Counted from the first letter of the stretch, positions 8,551-17,442 are shown. The stretch is 64,000 nucleotides of DNA from Paraburkholderia sp. BL9I2N2 (GCF_004339745.1 NZ_SMGP01000001.1:2232001-2296000); one strand, 5' to 3'. Notes: generated from the sequence alone by a model not told the origin. Program-made: numbers and translations.

Positions 8551-9228
8551 TCAACGGGTCACCACCGCCTCGACAACCGACATGATCTGCTGTGCGGCCG
8601 TCTTGACGTGCTGCTCCAGGAGTTTGGCTCCAAGCTTCGCGTCGCGCTTCCTGCACGCCTCGACCAACGCCATGTGCTCGTCATGCGACTGTTCGCGGAT
8701 CGGCACCTGCACGGCCTGAAAGCGGAAATACCGATCGCAGCGGTCATGCAGTACCCGCAACAACTGAAGCGTGATATCCCGCTGCGCAGGCAGATAGAGC
8801 GTTTCGTGCAAACGCCAGTTCAGTTGCCCCCACACGCCCGAGTCCGCCTTGTCCATTTCCTTGATAAGCCGCTCCGCCTTGCCCATCTCGGCTTCGGTGA
8901 TGCGCGGGATTGCTTCCGAAAATATCCACGGTTCAAGACGAAGCCGGATGTCGAACGTCTCCTTCACCTCGCCTATCGACAGCTCAGCGACATAGGCGCC
9001 CTTGTGCGGCACATTGATCAGCAAGCCCTCTGCCGTCAGACGGGTGATTGCCTCGCGGATAGGAACACGGCTGACGCCGAGCTCTTCGGCGAGCGCCTCC
9101 TGCCGCAATACCTCACCCGGCGCCAGGTCGCCGCTCAGGATTCGCTGCCGAACCGCCGTGGTGACGAGTTCGACCGTAGTTGGCCGGACGATTTTTCGCG
9201 TGCTTTCGTCCGCGATAACTTCGCTCAT
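8551..9228 (-). CDS. GntR-family (FCD-type) transcriptional regulator
   Basis: Predicted 225 residues from the ATG at 9228, which has AGAGG upstream; a GTG at 9285 would add 19 residues overlapping the promoter. The N-terminal winged helix-turn-helix (residues about 15-80) contains RQEALAEELGVSRVPIREAITRL and GLLINVPHKGAYVAEL, typical of the FadR subfamily. The C-terminal half is an all-helical FCD effector domain with the metal-ligand type pattern FDIRLRLEP, HETL and HDEHMALVEA. It sits inside the hydroxyproline operon, so the likely effector is a hydroxyproline isomer or pathway intermediate. GGATACA-containing sequences in its own promoter suggest autoregulation. Confidence 0.85.
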   Translation of the reverse strand: MSEVIADESTRKIVRPTTVELVTTAVRQRILSGDLAPGEVLRQEALAEELGVSRVPIREAITRLTAEGLLINVPHKGAYVAELSIGEVKETFDIRLRLEPWIFSEAIPRITEAEMGKAERLIKEMDKADSGVWGQLNWRLHETLYLPAQRDITLQLLRVLHDRCDRYFRFQAVQVPIREQSHDEHMALVEACRKRDAKLGAKLLEQHVKTAAQQIMSVVEAVVTR

Positions 9229-9296
9229 CGCGGACGCCTCTTTGGTACGACGTTTGGCGGCTACCGGGGGCATGGTCAGGTTCACGTGGGGATTCA

Positions 9297-9347
9297 GGAT
9301 ACAGTGGACATGCTACCATGCTCCCGGCTTTCGGATACAAAATCCAA
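9297..9347. promoter_or_regulatory. Two candidate operators upstream of gntR
   Basis: GGATACAG at 9297-9304 and GGATACAAAATCCAA at 9333-9347 lie between the stop of the amidohydrolase gene and the gntR start. Both share GGATACA with the reverse complement of the operator-like site at 5638-5652. The second is also an inverted repeat, GGAT-N5-ATCC. They fit autoregulation of gntR from an internal promoter. Confidence 0.4.
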
Positions 9348-9361
9348 TGACCGACGCCGCG

Positions 9362-10597
9362 TCACTGCAACGTTTGCCGGACCCACGCGCCGTTCTTCAT
9401 CACGCCGGCGATGCGCTCACCCTGCCCGGCAAGCACGCTGATATCCGCTAGCGGATCACCATCGACGACCAGCAGATCAGCGAAGGCTCCCGCGGACACG
9501 ACGCCCAGACGCCCCTGCTGTCCGACGATCTCGGCACCTACGGCGGTGGCCTGGCAGATCGTCTCGAAAGCACCGAGAATGGCTGAACGGATCGTCAGTT
9601 CATCGCTTTGATACTCGTGCATGTCGCCCAGCAGGTCGGTGCCAAGACCCATTTTCACGCCGTTGCGTTTGAGCAGTTCAAGCGCCTTCAGGCCCTGGAT
9701 ACGAACATTCTCGTTTTTCGCGAGCGCGCTTTCCGCCACACCCGCTTTTGCACCGACCTTGTTCATTGCGTCATAGGTCACGAGCGTGGGCACCGCAAAC
9801 GCTCCAAACTCCGCCATGACCGCCGCCGCCTCGTCGTCGATCAGGTTGCCATGCTCGATCGTGCGCACACCGAGTTTCACGACGCGAGCAATCGCCTTCC
9901 CTGTGTAGGCATGTGCCATGACATAGGTCTGGTGCGACGCGGCTTCCTCGACGATGGCCTTGACCTCGTCGACGGAAAATTGCAGGTTGCCGATCGGATC
10001 CGTCGGCGACGCAACGCCACCCGAAGCCATGATCTTGATGTGATGCGCGCCGGCGCGCATCTCTTCCCGCACGGCCTTGCGAACGTCGTCCACGCCATCG
10101 ACGATGCGTCCGATTGCCCCGAGATTGCGATGGCAGCCGCAAGGATCAGGATCGGAGTTGTCGAAGCGCTCGCGAAAGTCGCCGTGACCACCCGTCTGCG
10201 AGAGCGCCTTGCCGGCCACGAACAGCCGCGGCCCGGCGATCACGCCTTCCTCGATGGCACGCGAGAGCGCGTAGTCGGCGCCGCCGGCATCCCGCACCGT
10301 GGTGAAACCCCGGTTGAGCATACCGCTCAGGATAGGTACCGCCCGCAACACGGCGAAGGTATTCGGCAAACGCCCGTTGTTACCAAGGTGCGCCACCGAG
10401 GCAATGACGTGCGCGTGGCAATCGATCATGCCAGGCATGACTGTCTTGCCCCCGACGTCAATGACCTGCGCGCCATTTATCGACACCGGCTCGCGGGTCA
10501 CTTCCTTGATGACATCCCCGTCCACGACAATCGAATAGCGGGCCGTGTCGTTTTCGTGATTCACGTCCAGGACACGTGCGTTCTTCAGGATCAACAT
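9362..10597 (-). CDS. Metal-dependent amidohydrolase, prolidase-like
   Basis: Protein of 411 residues with GAGGAA before the ATG. It is an amidohydrolase-superfamily TIM barrel: the HxH metal motif is at H61/H63 (DCHAHV), the carboxylated-lysine region is HHIKIMASGG, further His ligands are in MAHAYTG and TIEHGN, and the late Asp is in GLGTDLLGD. The SQTGGHGDFR stretch recalls the Xaa-Pro/Xaa-Arg dipeptidase group of this superfamily. It lies between the 4-hydroxyproline epimerase and gntR with a 46-base gap, so it is probably co-transcribed. Release of hydroxyproline from dipeptides or N-acyl forms is a reasonable inference, not shown. Imidazolonepropionase-like activity is an alternative. 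Confidence 0.75.
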   Translation of the reverse strand: MLILKNARVLDVNHENDTARYSIVVDGDVIKEVTREPVSINGAQVIDVGGKTVMPGMIDCHAHVIASVAHLGNNGRLPNTFAVLRAVPILSGMLNRGFTTVRDAGGADYALSRAIEEGVIAGPRLFVAGKALSQTGGHGDFRERFDNSDPDPCGCHRNLGAIGRIVDGVDDVRKAVREEMRAGAHHIKIMASGGVASPTDPIGNLQFSVDEVKAIVEEAASHQTYVMAHAYTGKAIARVVKLGVRTIEHGNLIDDEAAAVMAEFGAFAVPTLVTYDAMNKVGAKAGVAESALAKNENVRIQGLKALELLKRNGVKMGLGTDLLGDMHEYQSDELTIRSAILGAFETICQATAVGAEIVGQQGRLGVVSAGAFADLLVVDGDPLADISVLAGQGERIAGVMKNGAWVRQTLQ

Positions 10598-10643
10598 TTC
10601 GATTCCTCAACTGATAGTTGAGCGGCCCACGGGCCGCGGTAGG

Positions 10644-11642
10644 TCATTTCAGCAAAAAGCCTTTGGCGAGCGGATCACGGTCATCGACAAAGATCGTGTT
10701 GTGTCCCGTCACCCGCGCCCACCCTTCGATGCTCGGAATAATCGCGTCGAGTTCACCGACCCTGGTCGCTTCTTCCGGCACACCAGTGAAGAGCGTGCCG
10801 ATAATGCTCTCGTGAACAAAACGCTCGCCGATCTTGAGTTTGCCCTTGCCGACCAGTTGTGCCATACGGGCGGAAGTCCCGGTGCCGCAGGGTGACCGGT
10901 CGATCGCCTTGTCACCGTAGAACACCGCATTGCGTGCGCTTGCCCCTTCGACCGTGGGTTCGCCTGTCCACATCACGTGGCTTAGACCACGGATTTCCGC
11001 CTTGTCTGGGTGAACGAACAGGTACTTCTCGTTCGCTGCCTGGCGCAAGATCGGACTCAGACGCTGGATATCCGAAGGCTTGAGTGTATGGAGGCCACCA
11101 AAGTTTTGCTGCGGTTCGACGATCGCGTAGAAATTTCCGCCGTAGGCGACATCGAAGCGGATTTCGCCGAGCCCCTCGACTTCAACTGTCAGGTCCGTCG
11201 AGTGAAGGAATGACGGAACATTGATGAGTTGCACCGAGTCGACGTTGTCTCCGTCCATCTTGTAGCGCGCAACCACGAGACCGGCAGGCGTGTCCAGACG
11301 CAGCACACCCGGTTCACGCGGACGCACCAGACCGTGCTCGATGGCCGTTGTCACCGTCCCGATGGTGCCGTGGCCACACATGGGCAGACATCCGCTGACC
11401 TCGATAAACAGGATGGCGACGTCACAATCGGAACGGGTCGGCGGATAGAGGATACTGCCCGACATCACTTCATGGCCCCGAGGTTCGAACATGAGCGATG
11501 TCCGGATCCAGTCGAACTCGCGCTCAAAATGCGCGCGTCGCTCGATCATGTTCGCGCCTTCCAGCCGCGGTGCACCTCCTGCGACGACGCGGACCGGATT
11601 GCCGCACGTATGTCCGTCGATGCAAAAGAATGTCGATTTCAT
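10644..11642 (-). CDS. lhpA: 4-hydroxyproline 2-epimerase
   Basis: Protein of 332 residues with GGAG before the ATG. It belongs to the proline racemase family and keeps both active-site cysteines: C89 in GCLPMCGHGTIG and C252 in DRSPCGTGTSARM. The pair distinguishes epimerases/racemases from the Cys/Thr trans-3-hydroxyproline dehydratases. Established role: interconversion of trans-4-hydroxy-L-proline and cis-4-hydroxy-D-proline, the first step of bacterial hydroxyproline degradation. The neighbouring dehydrogenase, deaminase and semialdehyde dehydrogenase complete the pathway. The gene lies 57 bases after the deaminase gene on the same strand. Confidence 0.9.
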   Translation of the reverse strand: MKSTFFCIDGHTCGNPVRVVAGGAPRLEGANMIERRAHFEREFDWIRTSLMFEPRGHEVMSGSILYPPTRSDCDVAILFIEVSGCLPMCGHGTIGTVTTAIEHGLVRPREPGVLRLDTPAGLVVARYKMDGDNVDSVQLINVPSFLHSTDLTVEVEGLGEIRFDVAYGGNFYAIVEPQQNFGGLHTLKPSDIQRLSPILRQAANEKYLFVHPDKAEIRGLSHVMWTGEPTVEGASARNAVFYGDKAIDRSPCGTGTSARMAQLVGKGKLKIGERFVHESIIGTLFTGVPEEATRVGELDAIIPSIEGWARVTGHNTIFVDDRDPLAKGFLLK

Positions 11643-11699
11643 AGCCCTGCTCCATCCAGAATGACCTGCAAAAAGTGGCCCGGTCCAGGCCCGTGCGGA

Positions 11700-12602
11700 T
11701 TACTTCGACAGGGCGCGCACGTCGGCGAGCGTCTTCTCCACGATTGCAACGACCCTCCGGCGTTCTTCGCCTTCGAGCTTCAGTCGCGGAGCCTTGACGG
11801 CTTCCGAGTAACCCGCCGTGATGTTCTCCGCCAGCTTGATGTACTGAACGAGTTTCACATGCGTATCCAGGTGGAACAGGTCGATCAGTACACGGTATAG
11901 CTTGCGGGCCGATTCATAGTCGCCGGCAATCGCCAGATTCAGTAGCTCGACCGATTCCTTCGGAACCGCGTTAGCCATGCCCGAGACCCAGCACTTCGCG
12001 CCCAGGGCAGCCGACTCGAGCACCAGATCGTCGACACCGCACACGACTGCCAGCCGATCGCCGAAGCGGCCGATCAGATCGGTGACGCGCGTCGTGTCAT
12101 ACGATTCTTCCTTGATGGCTTCGATCGTCGGCTCTTCCAGCAACTGTGCCACCAGGTCCGGCGTGAGGTCCACGCCGTAGCCACGCGGGTTGTTATAGAG
12201 CAGGATGGACAGCGTCGACGCTTGCGCGATCGTCTTATAGAAGGCGACGGTTTCACGCGGGTCGGACTTGTACGTCAGTCCCGGAAAAACCATCAGGCCT
12301 TGAACGCCCAGCGCTTGCGCTTCTTTCGCGTATTGGACCGCGTTTGCCGTATTGGTTTCGGCGAGACCGGCGATCACCGGCACGCGGCCGTTCACGACCT
12401 CAACCGCAAGCTTGATCACCGTGCGCTTCTCTTCCGGCGTGAGTTGGGCGTTCTCACCGACCATACCCATCATGACGACGCCACCGACGCCGTTCTCGAT
12501 GAGGCGATTCAGACCCGCCTTGATGGCTTCGTGATCGAGGGAACCGTCGTCCTTCAGCTTCGTCGTGACAGCGGGGAATACACCTTTCCAGTTGACTTGC
12601 AT
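11700..12602 (-). CDS. 1-pyrroline-4-hydroxy-2-carboxylate deaminase (DapA family)
   Basis: Protein of 300 residues with AAGG before the ATG. It has the dihydrodipicolinate synthase/N-acetylneuraminate lyase fold: an N-terminal GGVVMMGMVGENAQLTPEEK strand-turn, the catalytic tyrosine Y136 in ILLYNNPRGYG, and the Schiff-base lysine K164 in IEAIKEESYD. In hydroxyproline clusters this family member deaminates and opens 1-pyrroline-4-hydroxy-2-carboxylate to 2-oxoglutarate semialdehyde and ammonia. The dehydrogenase gene before it and the epimerase gene after it support this over true dihydrodipicolinate synthase. Confidence 0.87.
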   Translation of the reverse strand: MQVNWKGVFPAVTTKLKDDGSLDHEAIKAGLNRLIENGVGGVVMMGMVGENAQLTPEEKRTVIKLAVEVVNGRVPVIAGLAETNTANAVQYAKEAQALGVQGLMVFPGLTYKSDPRETVAFYKTIAQASTLSILLYNNPRGYGVDLTPDLVAQLLEEPTIEAIKEESYDTTRVTDLIGRFGDRLAVVCGVDDLVLESAALGAKCWVSGMANAVPKESVELLNLAIAGDYESARKLYRVLIDLFHLDTHVKLVQYIKLAENITAGYSEAVKAPRLKLEGEERRRVVAIVEKTLADVRALSK

Positions 12603-12675
12603 GGCTACACCTTTTCAAAAAATGATAATCAGAGGCGGGATGTCCCGCGGGTCGATCGAGGTCGCGGGGGCCCCG

Positions 12676-13950
12676 TTAATTCCGGAAGCGGCTGATCGAG
12701 TACGGATCGAGGCCGATTCCAGGTGTTCGATTGGCAAGCAGGTCGGCAACCAGCGCACCTGTCGTTGCCGATTGTGTCAGCCCGAGATGACCGTGGCCGA
12801 ACGCATAGATGACGGACGGCGAGCGTGGCGACCGGCCAATGACGGGCAACGAGTCGGGCGTGGCTGGACGGTGCCCCATCCATTTCACGGCGCCCTGGTC
12901 GTTGATGCCGGGCAGGAAGCGCTTGCCGAGCGCGAGCAGCGCGTCACTGCGCTTGTAGTTGGGTGGCGCCTTGAGGCCGGCGAACTCCGCCGCGCCGCCA
13001 ATGCGCACACCGATATCCAGCGGGGTGGCGACAAACTTGCGTTCGGCGAAAATCACTTCGCGTGACAGGCTGATGCCATGCGCGGGAAGCGTCGTGTTGT
13101 AACCGCGTTCGCTGTCCAGCAGGACGCGGTCGCCGATCGATCCGGCCAGCGCGGCGGACCATGCACCCGTCGCCACGACGAGGCGGCGCCCCTTCACCCG
13201 TTCACCGGTCTCGGTGACCGCTGCCGGCGCAAGCTCGTCAGCGAGATCGAGTGCCTTGACGGTGCCGACGACAAACGTAGCGCCGAGTTGCTTCACGCGC
13301 TCACGCAGTTGCGTCACGAGACGCTTCGGGTCACCGATGTGCGACCAGTCGTCGAGAAATACGCCGTGGCGGAAAACCGGCGCGAGCGACGGCTCGCAAT
13401 CGCGAACCTCGTCGGCCGACATGGCATGCCAGCGCACGCCCAGATCCCGCTTGAATTCCCATTCATGCTGATCCGCGGCGAAGGCTTCGTCGCTTTCGTA
13501 GACCGTCAAGGCGCCGCGGCGATAGAAACTGTCCATCGCACCGATGTCCTCGAACATCGGGACGATGTCGTCATAGACACGATTGTTCAGTTTGGCGAGA
13601 GCCAGCGAGATTTCGCGGAAACGGTCCTTGTTGCCCGAGCGCTGAAACTCCATGAACCAGGGCAACGCGCTCGGCACATGTTTCCAGTCGAGCGCCAGCG
13701 GCCCCAGCGGATCGAATAGCCACTTCAGCGCCTTCATGTACAACCCGTTCACTGAAATGGGCGTGCTCTCCGTCACGGCTATACCGCCCGCGTTTCCGTG
13801 CGACGTACGGTCGCCTTCGAAGTCGCGGTCGATGACGGTGACGCTCGCGCCGTCGCGCAGTGCGGACCACGCACAGGCGAGACCGACGATTCCGCTACCG
13901 ATAACCACGACGTCGGGAGTCGTCCGGGAGTGTTGAGCTTGCTGAGTCAT
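12676..13950 (-). CDS. FAD-dependent D-amino-acid dehydrogenase, probable cis-4-hydroxy-D-proline dehydrogenase
   Basis: Protein of 424 residues. The N-terminal dinucleotide motif is VVVIGSGIVGLACA (glycines within 18-23), followed by an acidic ribose contact in TVIDRD. The C-terminal part (GHRPATPDSLPVIG and FGHGHLGLTQSATTG) is typical of DadA-like DAO-superfamily enzymes. It is the single-subunit type and not the three-subunit LhpBEF type. In this operon it should oxidise cis-4-hydroxy-D-proline from the epimerase to pyrroline-4-hydroxy-2-carboxylate, passing electrons to the respiratory chain. The gap to the deaminase gene is 73 bases. D-alanine dehydrogenase activity is the main alternative. 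Confidence 0.85.
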   Translation of the reverse strand: MTQQAQHSRTTPDVVVIGSGIVGLACAWSALRDGASVTVIDRDFEGDRTSHGNAGGIAVTESTPISVNGLYMKALKWLFDPLGPLALDWKHVPSALPWFMEFQRSGNKDRFREISLALAKLNNRVYDDIVPMFEDIGAMDSFYRRGALTVYESDEAFAADQHEWEFKRDLGVRWHAMSADEVRDCEPSLAPVFRHGVFLDDWSHIGDPKRLVTQLRERVKQLGATFVVGTVKALDLADELAPAAVTETGERVKGRRLVVATGAWSAALAGSIGDRVLLDSERGYNTTLPAHGISLSREVIFAERKFVATPLDIGVRIGGAAEFAGLKAPPNYKRSDALLALGKRFLPGINDQGAVKWMGHRPATPDSLPVIGRSPRSPSVIYAFGHGHLGLTQSATTGALVADLLANRTPGIGLDPYSISRFRN

Positions 13951-14010
13951 TTCCGTGAGTCGAGGTATTGCATGAGTGGACGGCAGACTCGCCGTCCGCC
14001 GTTGCTTCAG

Positions 14011-15159
14011 TTACTTGGATCCGAGTACCGTGATCGGCTTCCACTGTCCGTTTTCACACTTGTAGACGGTGATGATTGCGTCGCGCAGATCACCGAACTT
14101 GTCGTAGGCGAAGTGCTCACTCGTGACACCCTTCATGTCAGTCTTCGCGAGCACCGGCAGGTAGACGGCCGGGTCCGACGAATTGGCCTTCTGCATCGCC
14201 TGCATCATGGCCATCGCGCCGTCGTACGTGTACGGCGCATAGGTTGTCGGTTCAGTGCCGAACTTGCTCTTGTAGCGTTGCGTGAAGCCCGCGCCACCCG
14301 GCATCTTCTCCAGCGGCAGCCCCGCGAGCGAGACAATCGCACCGTCCGCAGCCGTCCCGGCGATCTTGATGAAATCTTCCGTCTTCGACATTTCACCCGA
14401 GGCAAACGTTGCCTTCATTGCCAGCGAGCGCGCCTGCTTGACCAGCGGTGCGGACTGCGCATCGGCGCCTGCGTAGTAGATGAAATCAGGATTCTTCGAC
14501 TTGATGCCGGTCAGAATGGCCTTGAAGTCGACGGCCTTGTCGGACGTGAACTGATGATCGATGATGTTGCCGCCAGCCGCCTTCACTGCCGTCTCGAACT
14601 GCTCCGCAAGACCCTGACCGTATGCCGTGCGGTCATCGATGATCGCAATACGCTTCGCATGGAGTGTCTCGACGACGTACTTGCCCATCACACTGCCCTG
14701 CTGCGTATCCGACGTCATCATCCGGAACGTAGTCTTGAAGCCCTGGCGCGTATAGGCGGGCGCGGTTGCCGTCGAAATCTGCGGAATGCCTGCGCGTGAA
14801 TAGATCGCCGAGGCGGGAATCGTCACGCCGGAGTTGAAGTGACCGAGCATGCCCTTGATGCCGTCATCGACAAGCTTCTGGGCGACGACCGTGCCCGTCT
14901 TCGGGTCCGCCTGGTCGTCGAGCGCCTCCAGCACGAACTTCGTTTCCTTGCCGTCGACCTTGGGCTTCGTGGCATTGAAGTCGTCAATGGCGAGCTGCAC
15001 ACCCGATTCAAAATCCTTGCCGTACTGCGCCTGCGCGCCTGTCATCGGAGCGGCCAGACCCAGCTTGACCGTTTGTGTTTCGGCGGCCTGGGCGGCTCCG
15101 AGGGACAGGACGAGGAATCCCGAAGCAGCAGCTGCAAAAGCGATCGTGCGAACTTTCAT
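14011..15159 (-). CDS. Branched-chain-amino-acid-type ABC substrate-binding protein
   Basis: Predicted 382 residues from the ATG at 15159, with AAGGAG upstream; longer frames run into the operator region. The N-terminus is a Sec signal peptide (KVRTIAFAAAASGFLVLSL, cleavage after AQA). The mature part is a type I periplasmic-binding fold of the LivJ kind, with GLAAPMTGAQAQYGKDFESG and VDGKETKFVLEALDDQADP. It should deliver an amino acid, probably a hydroxyproline, to an inner-membrane permease. No LivH/M/G/F genes are in the window. It heads the leftward operon, 60 bases before the dehydrogenase gene, and has the best palindromic operator about 50 bases upstream. Confidence 0.85.
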   Translation of the reverse strand: MKVRTIAFAAAASGFLVLSLGAAQAAETQTVKLGLAAPMTGAQAQYGKDFESGVQLAIDDFNATKPKVDGKETKFVLEALDDQADPKTGTVVAQKLVDDGIKGMLGHFNSGVTIPASAIYSRAGIPQISTATAPAYTRQGFKTTFRMMTSDTQQGSVMGKYVVETLHAKRIAIIDDRTAYGQGLAEQFETAVKAAGGNIIDHQFTSDKAVDFKAILTGIKSKNPDFIYYAGADAQSAPLVKQARSLAMKATFASGEMSKTEDFIKIAGTAADGAIVSLAGLPLEKMPGGAGFTQRYKSKFGTEPTTYAPYTYDGAMAMMQAMQKANSSDPAVYLPVLAKTDMKGVTSEHFAYDKFGDLRDAIITVYKCENGQWKPITVLGSK

Positions 15160-15210
15160 ACCAGTCTCCTTACTACCCATAAAGCCGCGTTGGGTTCGCC
15201 GCAACATATT

Positions 15211-15226
15211 ATATTGGATCCAATAT
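15211..15226. promoter_or_regulatory. Perfect palindromic operator upstream of the binding-protein operon
   Basis: ATATTGGATCCAATAT is a perfect 16-base palindrome, 52 bases before the ATG of the substrate-binding protein that heads the hydroxyproline operon. Its TGGATCCAATAT half is repeated exactly in the porin promoter site. Two-fold symmetry of this size fits a FadR-subfamily GntR dimer. Confidence 0.65.
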
Positions 15227-15321
15227 ACAAATATTCTGCGTATGATGCGCCCCTTCAGCGGGTCTGTCAAATGCGTCCGAAATATTGGCGGCGCGCGATG
15301 ACGGCCGCCCCGCCCCAGGTC

Positions 15322-15867
15322 CTACACCTGTTCCATGAAGTCAGGATCCTCGAGGCCGCGCAGCCTGTGAACCTGATCTTCGAGCGGCGAAACCGCCAGT
15401 TGTGCGAACACCAGCGCCAGTCCGATATCAGCATGGTCATACAGCCCAGCTTCGCCAAGCAGATTCATTGTGCCCAGCGTGACGCCGTTCTTGCGCACGG
15501 GGATGTTCAGCACGCTCTCACACCCGATCGACCACAACATCTCGTACTCTGAAAACACCGCCTTGATATCCTCGCGCGATGAGCCGACAAAGATCTCACC
15601 GCGGCGAAGCACCTGGTCGGACCAGCGGCTTTGCGTCACTCGCTTGAGCCCACCTACCGGATTGATATCCAGGCGATTGCTATGCAGACGTCCCAGCCGG
15701 CTCGACGCCTCGTCATACGCCAGCACCGTGAAGAGTCGCTGTCCGAATACCTCCGTGAGGGAGCGCTCGAACTCGGACCATATGCTGTCGGCGTCGCCGC
15801 CTTGCTGTTGAATCGCGGCCAGACGCTCGATCGCCTGAAAATTGTGTGCGTGGTTTGTGTTCGTCAT
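15322..15867 (-). CDS. Small GAF-domain protein coupled to the MFS transporter
   Basis: Protein of 181 residues made of essentially one GAF domain: an N-terminal helix (NFQAIERLAAIQQQGGD), then FTVLAYDEASSRLGRLHSNR, VFSEYEMLWSIGCESVLNIPVRKNGVTLGTMNLL, and a C-terminal helix. It has no attached kinase, cyclase or DNA-binding domain. The start lies nine bases after the MFS stop codon on the same strand, so the two are one transcription unit. GAF domains bind small ligands. This one could sense or sequester a substrate or act as a small enzyme of the GAF fold, but its role cannot be fixed from sequence. Confidence 0.7.
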   Translation of the reverse strand: MTNTNHAHNFQAIERLAAIQQQGGDADSIWSEFERSLTEVFGQRLFTVLAYDEASSRLGRLHSNRLDINPVGGLKRVTQSRWSDQVLRRGEIFVGSSREDIKAVFSEYEMLWSIGCESVLNIPVRKNGVTLGTMNLLGEAGLYDHADIGLALVFAQLAVSPLEDQVHRLRGLEDPDFMEQV

Positions 15868-15876
15868 GAAAACTCC

Positions 15877-17286
15877 TTATTTCGCGGTTCGAAGCGCGGC
15901 GCTTTGCGCGTCGGGACGCATTGAGCCGTACTCCTCGTCGGAAATCTGTTCGAGCGTCTTCCCGGTCGTCGAGACGCCCAGGAAAATCACAGCGAGCGCG
16001 CCGATCAGCAGGATGACGGTGGTCATGCCGAACACGCCGGCAAAACCCCACAGCGGGTAGATGTAGCCCACCAGCATGGGTGAGCAGATCGCGCCGATGC
16101 GGCCGAACGCCGAAGCCGTGCCCATCCCCGTCGCACGCAGATGCGTCGGGAACACCTCAGGGGTATAGGCATATTCGCCCGCGTTGACGCCGTTCATCGC
16201 GAAGGACATGAAGATCGAAGCAAGCACGATCGATGTGTCGCTGCCCGCATTCGCCAACCAGATACCTGCGACGCAAGCCAGTCCCATGTACGTGACGATC
16301 GTGGCCTTGCGCCCCAGCTTTTCGCAAAAATATGCCGACGAGTAGTAGCCCGGAATCTGCGCGAGGTAGATCAGGATCGAGACGGAGAAGCTCTTCGTAA
16401 TGGTCATGCCGTGCTGAACGAGCAAGCCGGGGATCCAGACGAAGAAGGCGTAAGAGCAGAACGTCACCGACAGCCATAGACACCAGCTCATCAACGTCGT
16501 TTTGGCGAGCGGCGGCTTCCACAGCAGCTTCAGGTTTCCGAAGAAGGAACCCGAGTGCTCATAGCTGGCGGCGGCACCCGCCACAGGCACGACGGGAGGC
16601 AGCGTCACACCCGTGCGTTCGATCTGCCGTTCGATATCGGACACGACGGCTTCGGCCTCGGCATGACGGCCGCGAATCTCCAGCCACCGCGGCGACTCGT
16701 GTAGCGAACGCCGCCACCACAGCAGCACGACGACAGGCACGGAAACGATCACCAGCGCGATACGCCAGCCTTCCGGGTTCAGCGGGATCACGAAGTAGCC
16801 GATCAGCGCCGCAGCCACGAAACCGAACGAGAAGAAGCCGGCCAGTGCGCCGGTGAAGGCGCCCCGATAGCGGTTGCTGACGAACTCCACCAGGAACGGC
16901 GCAATGATTGCGCCCTCGGCGCCCATGCCGATGCCGGCTATGGCTCGCAGCAGGGCGAACGTGTGCCAGTCGTTCACAAACGCGTTGGCGAACGTGAGCA
17001 CGCAGAAGAAGGTCAGCGCCCACATCATGACGACACGGCGGCCAAATCGGTCGCCTAGCAGGCCGGCGAATAGCGCGCCGACGAGAAAGCCGACATAAGT
17101 GCTGCTACCGAGAAGCCCGGTTTCGAAACTCGTCAGATGCCATTTGGTACGAACAACGGGCAGGATAAACGCGATGATGGCTGCGTCAACGGCTTCGAAC
17201 ATGAAGCCCAAGCCGCCCATGATGAGCAGCTTGAAGTGGAAACGGCTGAACGGAAGGCGTTCGAGCCGGGCTGCAATCGGTGACAT
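15877..17286 (-). CDS. MFS transporter (sugar porter / metabolite symporter type)
   Basis: Protein of 469 residues with GGGAG before the ATG and about twelve hydrophobic segments. Family signatures are GLLGDRFGRRVVMM after helix 2, RAIAGIGMGAEGAIIAPFLVEF at helices 4-5, and RWLEIRGRHAEAEAVV in the central loop, as in the NiaP/YceI-like and aromatic-acid/sugar porter groups. It sits in the inner membrane and probably imports a hydroxyproline or related compound by cation symport. Its promoter carries an exact copy of the operator-like 15-mer. The GAF gene follows nine bases downstream. The specific substrate is inferred from context only. Confidence 0.8.
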   Translation of the reverse strand: MSPIAARLERLPFSRFHFKLLIMGGLGFMFEAVDAAIIAFILPVVRTKWHLTSFETGLLGSSTYVGFLVGALFAGLLGDRFGRRVVMMWALTFFCVLTFANAFVNDWHTFALLRAIAGIGMGAEGAIIAPFLVEFVSNRYRGAFTGALAGFFSFGFVAAALIGYFVIPLNPEGWRIALVIVSVPVVVLLWWRRSLHESPRWLEIRGRHAEAEAVVSDIERQIERTGVTLPPVVPVAGAAASYEHSGSFFGNLKLLWKPPLAKTTLMSWCLWLSVTFCSYAFFVWIPGLLVQHGMTITKSFSVSILIYLAQIPGYYSSAYFCEKLGRKATIVTYMGLACVAGIWLANAGSDTSIVLASIFMSFAMNGVNAGEYAYTPEVFPTHLRATGMGTASAFGRIGAICSPMLVGYIYPLWGFAGVFGMTTVILLIGALAVIFLGVSTTGKTLEQISDEEYGSMRPDAQSAALRTAK

Positions 17287-17347
17287 GTAGTTGCTCCCGC
17301 AATGAGGGATCGACCAGCCCGGAGTTCCGGACCGAAGTGCGATAACA

Positions 17348-17362
17348 ATATCCTGTATCCAA
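17348..17362. promoter_or_regulatory. Candidate GntR operator upstream of the MFS transporter
   Basis: ATATCCTGTATCCAA, identical to 5638-5652, lies 62 bases before the transporter ATG. It is followed by AAATCCAG, a possible extra half-site. Confidence 0.6.
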
Positions 17363-17442
17363 AATCCAGAGTCAAGGCCGGGTAAACCTCCGCGTGTGCT
17401 TCCGTCGCCCGGAACGCGACCGTGAATCCGAATCTGGAGCCT

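Noticed and set aside
15211..15226. Palindrome read as part of a terminator
   Set aside because: The symmetric ATATTGGATCCAATAT has no T run and no loop; shared halves at other promoters mark it as an operator.
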